DNA of 64,000 nucleotides from Streptomyces massasporeus. Lineage in GTDB: Bacteria > Actinomycetota > Actinomycetes > Streptomycetales > Streptomycetaceae. A program made the position numbers and the translations under genes. The notes below the pieces were generated by a model that searched no databases, had not been told where the DNA came from, and worked only from the letters and a program-made list of their open reading frames with translations. The stretch is taken from positions 62,001 through 126,000 of the forward strand of contig NZ_BMSE01000016.1 of the NCBI RefSeq assembly GCF_014648995.1, written 5' to 3'. Positions 17,450-25,185 of this stretch are shown here, piece after piece; position 1 is the first letter of the stretch, and each line of letters begins with the position of its first letter.

Positions 17450-18070
17450 ATGGTTACCCCCAGCTGGGCGGATGCCCCCGCTCAGACTGCCGTCCGCCGC
17501 CGCGGCGCGGTCCTCGAACGTGCGATCCTCGACGCCGCCCTCGACCAACTCAGCACCGTCGGCTGGAACGGCCTGACGATGGAGGGTGTCGCCGCCGGCG
17601 CCCAGACCGGCAAGGCCGCGGTCTACCGGCGTTGGCCGTCCAAGGAGGATCTTGTCGCCGACGCCCTGCGTGCCGGGCTGCCGCAGTTCGACGCCGCTCC
17701 GGATGAAGGGAGCGTCCGCGAGGACCTCTTGGTGCTGTGTCTGCTGGCCCGTGACGCGATGTTCTCCCGCCCGGGTTTCGCGCTTCGCTCGGTGATTCAC
17801 GAATGCGACACGGCGCAGGCCGAACGCTTCCATGGCGTGATCTTCGACGGGGTCGTGGAGCCCACCATGAAGATGTTGCGGGAAGTCGTCGACCGCGGGA
17901 TCAAGCGCGGCGAGGTGCGCCCCGAGGCTGCCAACGGCTATGTCTTCGATGCCATACCGGCCATGATGATGTACCGCTCCAAGATGTGCGGCTGTGAATG
18001 GCAGGACAGTGAAGTCGAGGAGATGATCGACCAGTTGATGGTTCCACTGCTGCGGCCGCACGGTGTCTGA
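17450..18070 (+). CDS. TetR family transcriptional repressor
   Basis: This 206-residue repressor has an N-terminal TetR helix-turn-helix, about residues 20-66. The pattern is ERAILDAALDQLSTVGWNGLTMEGVA, then AVYRRWPSKEDLV. The C-terminal ligand domain resembles the TetR_C_16/AcrR-like type. The ATG is preceded by GGAGAGAG at suitable distance. It is divergent from the DHA2 exporter, and the two perfect palindromes between them are its probable binding sites, repressing both genes. Confidence 0.92.
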   Translation: MVTPSWADAPAQTAVRRRGAVLERAILDAALDQLSTVGWNGLTMEGVAAGAQTGKAAVYRRWPSKEDLVADALRAGLPQFDAAPDEGSVREDLLVLCLLARDAMFSRPGFALRSVIHECDTAQAERFHGVIFDGVVEPTMKMLREVVDRGIKRGEVRPEAANGYVFDAIPAMMMYRSKMCGCEWQDSEVEEMIDQLMVPLLRPHGV

Positions 18071-18204
18071 CGCTGCCCTCGAGGAGGCTTGCGCTGGAGT
18101 CGAGCGACGGCCCGCGCGGCGACCGGCCGATGCTCGGCGGGGGGTCTCGAGGGCGACGAGGCTGCCGTGGCGGACCGGGGTGTCGCGGGCAGTTCCCGGC
18201 GGCG

Positions 18205-18210
18205 TAATCT
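18205..18210 (+). promoter_or_regulatory. Candidate -10 (TAATCT) of rnhB
   Basis: TAATCT sits 9 nt before the ATG and no ribosome binding site is present, so the mRNA is probably leaderless or has a leader of only a few bases. Confidence 0.45.
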
Positions 18211-18219
18211 AGGGGCGCC

Positions 18220-18921
18220 ATGCCGTACGAACCGCCTACTCACACCGTCGAGCGCTCCCTTCGAGCCACGACCGGAGCGAAGATCGTTGCAGGTGTCGAC
18301 GAGGTGGGCCGCGGCGCGTGGGCCGGGCCCGTTACCGTCTGCGCGGCGATCACCGGACTGCGTCGCCCGCCCGAGGGGCTCACGGACTCGAAGCTGCTCA
18401 CCATCAAGCGACGCACCACCCTTGCCGAGGAACTGCGGACCTGGGTGACGTCGTACGCACTGGGTCATGCCTCCCCGGAGGAGATAGACGCTCTGGGGAT
18501 GACGGCCGCGCTGCGGCTCGCTGCGGGGCGTGCGCTGGACGCACTGCCCGTGCGTCCCGACGCGGTCATCCTCGACGGCAAGCACGACTACCTCGGTGCG
18601 CCCTGGCGGGTCCGAACGGTGATCAAGGGTGACCAGTCGTGCGTGGCGGTCGCGGCGGCCTCGGTGATCGCCAAGGTCCAGCGCGACAAAATGATGGCCG
18701 AACTGGGTATCGACCATGCAGACTTCGGTTTTGCGGACAACGCCGGGTACCCATCACCCGTGCACAAGGCCGCACTGGCGGAGCGGGGCCCCACCCCCTA
18801 CCACCGGTTGTCGTGGGCGTATCTTGATGCGCTGCCCCAGTGGCGGCACCTCAAGAAGGTCCGCAGCTGGGCGGACGGAAGTGTTCCGGAGATCGAGGGG
18901 CAGCTCGGCTTCGATTTCTGA
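18220..18921 (+). CDS. rnhB: Ribonuclease HII
   Basis: This 233-residue RNase HII removes RNA primers and single ribonucleotides from DNA. The active-site acidic residues are visible in GVDEVGRGAWAGP (Asp27, Glu28) and VILDGKHDYL. The conserved KGDQSCVAVAAASVIAKV helix and the closing AL.ERGPTPYHRLSW are present. The C terminus carries a short extension. A repair and replication role fits the nearby recQ. Confidence 0.95.
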   Translation: MPYEPPTHTVERSLRATTGAKIVAGVDEVGRGAWAGPVTVCAAITGLRRPPEGLTDSKLLTIKRRTTLAEELRTWVTSYALGHASPEEIDALGMTAALRLAAGRALDALPVRPDAVILDGKHDYLGAPWRVRTVIKGDQSCVAVAAASVIAKVQRDKMMAELGIDHADFGFADNAGYPSPVHKAALAERGPTPYHRLSWAYLDALPQWRHLKKVRSWADGSVPEIEGQLGFDF

Positions 18922-18989
18922 CGGTTTCGTTCGCGCGCATGCGCCACCCGCTGACGCGGGTCGTACCAACGTTTGATAGATATCAACTC

Positions 18990-19619
18990 ATGCCTCTCAT
19001 TCCCGAGGAGCCTCAGATTCACGAGAGTGCCCAGGGTCCCCGCGCCACTCCGGCCAGCAGCCGTACCGCGCCGACCCCCCGTCCCGTACCCGGCCCCCGT
19101 CCCGCGGCTCCGTCGCGTCCCGGTCGTCCCGGCCCTCTCCGGCCGGCGCCGCCCGTGCAACGGAGTCCGCGCGATGTGGCCACGAAGCCCGCTCCGTCGG
19201 GTCCCGCCGCCGATGCCGCCGCTCCGGTCACCCCGCAGATCCAACTGATCCCGGCTTCCGTGGAGGGGGCGCTCGACGCCGCCGAAGAGGCCGTGGACCT
19301 GCTGCTGGACTCCGGTCGTGCCCCCGGCGACATCCTGGTGATCACGACCGGGGAGCAGCACCCGTGGGCCGCCCACGAGCTGTCCTTCGGCGAAGCCTCC
19401 TACTGGGCCCAGCACGACGCCGGCGACGACGTCTTCTACACGGACGTCACCATCGCGGCCCGCGCCGCGTCGCGTCCGGTGACCGTGGTCGCCGTCAACG
19501 GCGGTCCCGAGGATGCTGCCGTGAGCGCCCTCTCCCTGGCTCACTCCCGGGCCGGTGCCCTGCTGATCGTCTGCGGTGACCCGCAGCGGATCAACTCGGT
19601 GCTGGGCGCGGGTGTCTGA
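18990..19619 (+). CDS. Conserved hypothetical protein with Pro-rich N terminus
   Basis: This 209-residue protein starts at ATG (MPLIPEEPQ). Residues 10-80 are Pro/Arg/Ala-rich and probably disordered. Residues 85-209 form a folded alpha/beta domain with VEGALDAAEEAVDLLLDSGR, DILVITTGEQHPWA, YTDVTIAARAASRPVTVVAVNGG and ALLIVCGDPQRINSVLGA. The last parts recall the C-terminal motif region of UvrD-like helicases, without any Walker motifs, so it could be a degenerate helicase-related fold. I do not recognise a function. It follows rnhB by 68 bp. Confidence 0.7.
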   Translation: MPLIPEEPQIHESAQGPRATPASSRTAPTPRPVPGPRPAAPSRPGRPGPLRPAPPVQRSPRDVATKPAPSGPAADAAAPVTPQIQLIPASVEGALDAAEEAVDLLLDSGRAPGDILVITTGEQHPWAAHELSFGEASYWAQHDAGDDVFYTDVTIAARAASRPVTVVAVNGGPEDAAVSALSLAHSRAGALLIVCGDPQRINSVLGAGV

Positions 19620-19898
19620 GCCTGTGCCGTAGCGCCCGGCAGGGCGTTGGGGGTGACTTCAGGTGCCGCTGCCGCGGCGCTGCCCGGCGGGTTGTTCACC
19701 ATGCCCGAGGGCGGGGGCCGTGCCCGCGTGGTGACCCGGCCCGACCCGAGAAGCGCTTCTGTGGCCGTGGCGGACCGCCGTGCTTGCGGCAGGTCCGGTG
19801 CAGGGGCCGGACGGCCTCTTCCGGCTCGTTGTCGGAGTCGTGATGCGCCGTGTGACGAAGTGCGGTCCCGGCTCCGTTCGGAACGGTCTGTTCGGGAC

Positions 19899-20510
19899 TC
19901 AGCGTGCCGCCGCTGCGCGGCGCAGTACCTCGGAGGCGCCGCCGGTGCGCGGTATGGGTGGCGGTGCCTCCGACGTGGCGAACGGCTCCGGTGCGGACGC
20001 CGAGTGAGGGCGGCGTCCGCCGCGGCCCTCGCCCAGGACCTGCCATCCGTCACGGGTCAGCGTGATGTACGCCCCGCAGCGCAGTCCGTGGAGCGTGCAC
20101 GCGTCGCGCAGCCCCCACATCCACGCGCCGTCCTCCTCCGTCCAACGAGCGTCGCCCTCACGGCAGTAGAGCAGTATCGCGGTGCGCGCCGGTGTGCGGC
20201 GGCGCAGATCGTGCGGGATGACCCGGCGCAGCTGTGCGAGCAGCGCGTTGCGGAACATCCAGCCGTCGGCAGGGGCCGCACGGCGCACGAACGAGGCGCT
20301 CGCTCGCAGCCGCTCGTCCGGGTCGAGTACGGCGACGACAGCCGTCGCCGGCTGCGGGTGGTGCCGGGCGTGCAGTCCGCTGACGATCTCACGGGGGTTG
20401 CGCAGGAGTGGGATCCCGGCGGCGGCCCATTCCGCGGGTTCGAGCAAGCGGTTGGCGGAAGCGGCGGACATCGACGCCGCTGCCGAGGCCGGAGCGAATC
20501 CGAAGGTCAC
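19899..20510 (-). CDS. Conserved hypothetical protein near recQ
   Basis: This 203-residue protein uses a GTG start preceded by GGAGG 5 nt upstream; the longer frame reading from an ATG 114 bp upstream is less likely. Recognisable blocks are LLRNPREIVSGLHARH, ATAVVAVLDPDERLRASASF, RNALLAQLRRVIPHDLRRRTP and TAILLYCREGDARWTEEDGAW, with a Pro/Ala-rich tail. The repeated arginines and the acidic/aromatic block are not a motif I can assign. Orientation matches recQ, whose gene ends 311 bp upstream, so it may be expressed after it. Confidence 0.65.
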   Translation of the reverse strand: MTFGFAPASAAASMSAASANRLLEPAEWAAAGIPLLRNPREIVSGLHARHHPQPATAVVAVLDPDERLRASASFVRRAAPADGWMFRNALLAQLRRVIPHDLRRRTPARTAILLYCREGDARWTEEDGAWMWGLRDACTLHGLRCGAYITLTRDGWQVLGEGRGGRRPHSASAPEPFATSEAPPPIPRTGGASEVLRRAAAAR

Positions 20511-20821
20511 GGTCCTCCCTTCGGCTACGCGCCCACACTGCGGGCGGGGTCGGATTCCTGGGAGCGCGCACCGCAGCAAAGCCCTACCGGAGCGGCCGGC
20601 GAGCCGTGCGGGAGCGGACTTCAATTCTTCCTGTCGAACTTGAATGCGGCAACGAGCAATTGAGGCAGCCGACCGTTATCAGATGATGCGCGGCTAATAT
20701 CCCCACCGAGTGTGTCGCCGGATCACCCATGGGGCGTTCGACCACGACACGTTCGTACGTCATGGGGGTGTGCGGCGTCCAGAGGCGTGCCTGGGCGGCC
20801 GCTCCGGATCCCGTACCGACG
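20511..20821. other. Gap between recQ end and the hypothetical gene
   Basis: This stretch is lower in G+C than its surroundings around 20640-20710 and probably holds the promoter of the hypothetical gene at 19899-20510 (minus strand). No ORF with a ribosome binding site was found. Confidence 0.35.
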
Positions 20822-22996
20822 TCAGCCCTGCACAGCCAGCACCAGCGGCAACACCCCCTGCGCGCCGGAGCGTCGGAGCATGCGGGCCGCGACCGCGAGA
20901 GTCCAGCCGGTCTCTGTGTAGTCGTCCACCAGGAGGACCGGGCCCTGGGCTCCAGTGAGGGCGGACGCGAGGGCGGGTGGCACGGCCAGAGCCCCGTCGA
21001 GCGCCTTCAGCCGCTGGGCGCTGTTGCTCCGAGAACCCGGGAACGCGTCGTCGGTGTATTCGACGGCGCCCAGCAACGGCAGCCGGCCGATCTCTGCGAT
21101 GCGCGCCCCAAGGGAGTTGATCAGCTGCGGACGCGTGCGCGAGGCGACGGTGACGACGCCGGCCGGGCGCGGCCCGCTCTCCGGAGCGCCCGGGGCCCAG
21201 CCGCCGGGACCCTTGGCCCAGTCGGCCAGCACATCCACCACCGCCTTGGCCACGTCGTCGGGCACCGGCCCGTCGGGTGCCTGGGGTGCGAGCATGGGCC
21301 GCAGCCGGTTGCCCCACCCGATGTCCGACAGGCGCCCCAGCGCGCGCCCCGACGCGGCCTGTTCGCCGGCCGGGATGCGTCCCTTGAGGTCCACTCCGAT
21401 CGCCGGCAGCCCGGTGGGCCACATCCGTCGGGGCTCCACCTCGACACCGGCCCGGCCCAGGTCCAGGCGCGCGGCGTCGAGCGCCTCCTCGGACGTGTCG
21501 GCGGCGAAGCGCGGACCGGCGCAATTGTCGCAGCGTCCGCACGGTTTGGCGGCCTCGTCGTCCAGCTGGCGCTGCAGGAACTCCATGCGGCAGTCGGTCG
21601 CCGACGCGTAGGCGCGCATGGCCTGCTGCTCGGCCTCGCGCTGACGTGCCACCCATGCGTACCGCTCGGAGTCGTACGTCCACGGCTGCCCGGTCGCGAT
21701 CCAGCCGCCCTTGACCCGCTTGACCGCCCCGTCCACGTCGAGGACCTTGAGCATGGTCTCCAGGCGGGAGCGGCGCAGCTCCACCAGTGGCTCCAGGGCG
21801 GGGAGCGACAGGGGCTTCTCCGCGTGCCCGAGGATGTCGAGCGTGCGGCGCACCAGGTCTTCGGAGGGGAAGGCGAGCGACGCGAAGTACTTCCAGATCG
21901 CTTCGTCCTCCCTGCCCGGGAGCAGGAGCACCTCGGCATGCTCCACACCGCGCCCGGCGCGGCCCACCTGCTGGTAGTAGGCGATGGGGGAGGAGGGCGA
22001 GCCCAGGTGCACCACGAAGCCCAGGTCGGGCTTGTCGAAGCCCATGCCGAGCGCCGAGGTGGCGACCAGCGCCTTCACCTTGTTGCCGAGCAGATCCTCC
22101 TCGGCCTGCTGGCGATCGGCGTTCTCCGTCTTGCCCGTGTACGACGCGACCGTGTGCCCCCGCTGCCGGAGGAAGGCGGTGACCTCTTCGGCGGCCGCCA
22201 CGGTGAGGGTGTAGATGATTCCGGACCCCGGCAGTTCGTCGAGGTGTTCGGCGAGCCAGGCCATCCGGTGCGCGGCGTCCGACAGCCGCAGCACGCTCAG
22301 GCTCAGGCTGTCCCGGTCCAGCGGACCGCGCAGCACGAGGGCGTCCGAGCTGCCGCCGGTGCCGAGCTGTTCCGCGACGTCGGCCGTCACGCGCGCGTTG
22401 GCCGTGGCGGTGGTCGCGAGCACCGGCACGCCAGGAGGGAGATCGGCGAGCATCGTGCGCAGCCGACGGTAGTCCGGCCGGAAGTCGTGTCCCCAGTCGG
22501 AGATGCAGTGGGCCTCGTCCACCACGAGGAGCCCTGTGGCGGCCGCGAGTCGGGGGAGCACCTGGTCCCGGAAGTCCGGGTTGTTGAGCCGCTCAGGACT
22601 CACCAGGAGGACGTCCACCTGGCCCGCGGCGATCTCGTCCTGAACGGCGTCCCACTCCTCGGTGTTGGAGGAGTTGATGGTCCGGGCGTGGATACCCGCC
22701 CGGGCAGCCGCCTCGACCTGGTTCCGCATGAGCGCGAGGAGCGGCGACACGATCACCGTCGGGCCGCTGCCCCGCGCCCGCAGCAGCGAGGTCGCCACGA
22801 AGTACACCGCGGACTTGCCCCAGCCCGTGCGCTGGACGACCAGGGCACGGCGTCTGTCGGCGACCAGTGCCTCGATCGCCCGCCACTGGTCCTCGCGCAG
22901 CCTGGCCTCCCCCGAGACGTCCCCGACGAGACGGGCGAGGACCGCGTCGGCCGCCGCCCGGAGTTCCGCGTTGCTCGTGTGCTCCATGCGTTCCAT
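20822..22996 (-). CDS. recQ: RecQ family ATP-dependent DNA helicase, long actinobacterial form
   Basis: This 724-residue 3'-5' helicase acts in recombination and repair. Walker A is QRTGWGKSAVYF, the DEAH box with the aromatic-rich loop is VDEAHCISDWGHDFRPDYR, and motif VI is QQVGRAGRG. The zinc-binding part is CRMEFLQ ... CGRCDNC. It continues with a C-terminal phosphoribosyltransferase-like domain ending in VLLVDDYTETGWTLA, a fusion that ordinary E. coli RecQ lacks. Start choice is uncertain: ATG 23017, 22996 and 22987 are in frame and none has a good ribosome binding site. Divergent from the DUF4192 gene. Confidence 0.92.
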   Translation of the reverse strand: MERMEHTSNAELRAAADAVLARLVGDVSGEARLREDQWRAIEALVADRRRALVVQRTGWGKSAVYFVATSLLRARGSGPTVIVSPLLALMRNQVEAAARAGIHARTINSSNTEEWDAVQDEIAAGQVDVLLVSPERLNNPDFRDQVLPRLAAATGLLVVDEAHCISDWGHDFRPDYRRLRTMLADLPPGVPVLATTATANARVTADVAEQLGTGGSSDALVLRGPLDRDSLSLSVLRLSDAAHRMAWLAEHLDELPGSGIIYTLTVAAAEEVTAFLRQRGHTVASYTGKTENADRQQAEEDLLGNKVKALVATSALGMGFDKPDLGFVVHLGSPSSPIAYYQQVGRAGRGVEHAEVLLLPGREDEAIWKYFASLAFPSEDLVRRTLDILGHAEKPLSLPALEPLVELRRSRLETMLKVLDVDGAVKRVKGGWIATGQPWTYDSERYAWVARQREAEQQAMRAYASATDCRMEFLQRQLDDEAAKPCGRCDNCAGPRFAADTSEEALDAARLDLGRAGVEVEPRRMWPTGLPAIGVDLKGRIPAGEQAASGRALGRLSDIGWGNRLRPMLAPQAPDGPVPDDVAKAVVDVLADWAKGPGGWAPGAPESGPRPAGVVTVASRTRPQLINSLGARIAEIGRLPLLGAVEYTDDAFPGSRSNSAQRLKALDGALAVPPALASALTGAQGPVLLVDDYTETGWTLAVAARMLRRSGAQGVLPLVLAVQG

Positions 22997-23038
22997 ACAA
23001 CAGGACGGGACTGACATCCGGAGCCGCGCACCGGAACC

Positions 23039-23047
23039 TGTGGACGC
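23039..23047 (-). promoter_or_regulatory. DnaA-box-like site (reverse)
   Basis: Read on the minus strand this is GCGTCCACA, two mismatches from the Streptomyces DnaA box TTGTCCACA. It pairs with the better box at 23091. Confidence 0.35.
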
Positions 23048-23090
23048 AGTGGCTTCGGGGTGACGTGTCCCTGATCGGACTTATCCACAG

Positions 23091-23099
23091 GCTCAAGCG
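23091..23099 (+). promoter_or_regulatory. DnaA box (TTATCCACA)
   Basis: A perfect 9-mer DnaA box lies in the 133-bp divergent region between recQ and the DUF4192 gene. A regulatory rather than replicative role is likely because only one perfect box is present. Confidence 0.5.
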
Positions 23100-23129
23100 G
23101 AGGATTGTGTTCCGCGAGATCGTCTTGGC

Positions 23130-24995
23130 ATGACGAACCACAGCGAAACGACCGGATCCTCCGAGAACGGCGACATCACCGGGCCCGCGTCCCAGGGCGG
23201 GCACAAGAACAGTGAAGAGGCGAGTAAGGGGAGCAACCCGTCCGGACCGCGCTCCTCCAGCCCCGCGTACGGCAGTCACGGCGACGAGCACCAGGTCACC
23301 CTGCGCACCCCTGCCGAACTGGCAGACGCCCTGCCGTACCTGCTCGGATACCGCCCCGAGGACAGCATCGTCCTGGTCGCGCTGCACGACAGGGACGGAC
23401 GCGGGCGGTTCGGCGGCCGGGCCCGGCTCGGTATCCCCGCGAACGCGGACGACTGGCCGTCCGCAGCCCGGCAGCTGTCCCATGGCCTCGTGACGGGAAG
23501 CGAGCGCCGAGGGGCCCGGCCCGAGGCGATGGTCGCCTTCCTGTGCCAGGAACCGGAGAAGGGACAGACCGGCCGGCAGGTGATGGAGCGGCTGAGGCCT
23601 CTGGCCCAGAGGCTGCGTGTCGAGTGCGGTTCCCTGGACGTGGTGGTGGTCGAGGCGCTGTGTATCTCGGAGGGCCGCTACTGGTCCTACTGCTGCGACA
23701 ACGCAGCATGCTGCTCCCCTGAGGGAGCCCCCATGGGCCTGCCCGGCACCTCCGTGCTGGCCGCGGCGGCCACCTACGCCGGTATCCAGGTACGCGGCAC
23801 GCTGCGGGAGCTCCGGGCCCGGCTGTTCCCCTGGGAGAGCGCCGCGGCACTCGAGCAGGAGGCCGCCCTGGACGCCGCCAGCATGGCTCTGGTGCCGAAG
23901 ATCCTGGACGACACGGGTCGCGTCGCCGTGGCCGACGAGACGCTGGAACTGGCCGGGAGGATCCTGGACCGCCTCGCCGAGGCGCCGCCCGCCTCCGGCG
24001 TGCTCCTGGCGGATCTCCGCGACGACGAACTGGTCGGGCACGACGAGGCCGCCCGGCTGATCCTCGGCCTCCAAGACCGAGCGACCCGCGACCGCGCTGC
24101 CGAGTGGATGGAGGGCGACGAGGCCGGACACGCCCTTCGCCTCTGGAGGACACTGGCTCGCCGCTGCGTCGGGCCCTACGGCGAACATGCTGCCGCGCCG
24201 CTCACCCTGGCCGGCTGGGTCGCGTGGTCCACCGGCGACGAACTGGAGGCCCGAGAAGCCCTGGCCATGGCCCTGGGCGCCGATCCCGACTACCTCTTCG
24301 CCCGCCTTCTGCACCAGGCCTGCAATGAAGGTCTCGACCCGGAGTCGGTCCGAAGCTGCCTGCGATCGGAGCGCGAAGACCGTGGGCGCGTGGTGGCCGA
24401 TCTCTTGGAGCCGCGGGCGGCCGGGGACGAGTCCGCTGCACGCGGGACGACCTCGGTGTCCGAGACCGAGCCACACGACAGGCGTTCGCCGGCAGCGGCG
24501 CCGTCCGACTCCGGGCCATTCGGTAAGCCCTCACCCGCAGTGGCGCCGCTGCCCGATCCCGGGGTCCTCGGCAAGTCCTCGCCGGCAGCGGTGACGCCCG
24601 ATTCCTTGGCCTCCGGCAAGCCCTCACCATCAGTGGTCACGCCCGAGATCGGGTCATCCGAAGTGCCCTTGCCGGCAGCGGTGCCGTCGCGTCGTCGCCG
24701 CCGTTCCCGCCCTGCCGGCACCACCGGCGCAGCCTCCGGAGGTACTGGCATGGAAGACCGTGACAGGGGAGCTCGGGCTCCCCGGCGGCGCACGCCGACG
24801 GACAGCACGCGCCCTGCCGGTGCTACCGAAACCGGTTCTCGCCCGGGCCGTGCCACAACGGCGAGCTCTACGCGGTCCGGCAGCGTGCGAACGACCGGTA
24901 CGCGCGCGCGTCCGTCCAAGAAGTCGGCCATGCCCTGCCGGGACACAGGTCAGGAAGCCGCACCGCCCGGTCACGGCGGGGGCGACCAGGAGTGA
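23130..24995 (+). CDS. DUF4192 domain-containing protein
   Basis: This 621-residue actinobacterial protein has a DUF4192 domain, about residues 50-400. It begins with VTLRTPAELADALPYLLGYRPEDSIVLVAL and includes DVVVVEALCISEGRYWSYCC, GTSVLAAAATYAG, and the tail region GWVAWSTGDELEAREALAMA. The domain's function is unknown. The region 450-520 has Pro/Ser-rich degenerate repeats of about 15 residues starting with GKPSPA. The remaining C terminus is basic, Thr/Arg-rich and probably disordered. The ATG start is preceded only by a weak Shine-Dalgarno sequence. It is divergent from recQ. Confidence 0.85.
   Translation: MTNHSETTGSSENGDITGPASQGGHKNSEEASKGSNPSGPRSSSPAYGSHGDEHQVTLRTPAELADALPYLLGYRPEDSIVLVALHDRDGRGRFGGRARLGIPANADDWPSAARQLSHGLVTGSERRGARPEAMVAFLCQEPEKGQTGRQVMERLRPLAQRLRVECGSLDVVVVEALCISEGRYWSYCCDNAACCSPEGAPMGLPGTSVLAAAATYAGIQVRGTLRELRARLFPWESAAALEQEAALDAASMALVPKILDDTGRVAVADETLELAGRILDRLAEAPPASGVLLADLRDDELVGHDEAARLILGLQDRATRDRAAEWMEGDEAGHALRLWRTLARRCVGPYGEHAAAPLTLAGWVAWSTGDELEAREALAMALGADPDYLFARLLHQACNEGLDPESVRSCLRSEREDRGRVVADLLEPRAAGDESAARGTTSVSETEPHDRRSPAAAPSDSGPFGKPSPAVAPLPDPGVLGKSSPAAVTPDSLASGKPSPSVVTPEIGSSEVPLPAAVPSRRRRRSRPAGTTGAASGGTGMEDRDRGARAPRRRTPTDSTRPAGATETGSRPGRATTASSTRSGSVRTTGTRARPSKKSAMPCRDTGQEAAPPGHGGGDQE
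24482..24690 (+). repeat. Degenerate Pro/Ser repeat in DUF4192 gene
   Basis: About four imperfect copies of a 45-48 bp unit encode GKPSPAVxPxxDxxxx-like segments. Copies differ at many positions, so the repeat is old or under protein-level selection. Confidence 0.6.
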
Positions 24996-25185
24996 GCCAT
25001 CGCCGGGCGACCTCGACGCGCAGGGCGACGGGCTACGGGCGTGACTCGAAGGACGCCCCCACCGTTCACCTGAGTGGCGGAGCGGCTGGACAGGCCGTGA
25101 CGCCGCACTGCCCCGCTCCGCCGGAGCCCTCCGGCCCCGGCGCCGAACACGATCGAGGCGCACTGAGCGCAGAGGAAGCCTCCTT

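Noticed and set aside
20735..20760. GTTCG-containing stretch as a second LexA box
   Set aside because: Only one half-site matches; the other half is unrelated to TCGAAC.
20729..23014. Long plus-strand frame opposite recQ
   Set aside because: Shadow of recQ; low complexity and no ribosome binding site.
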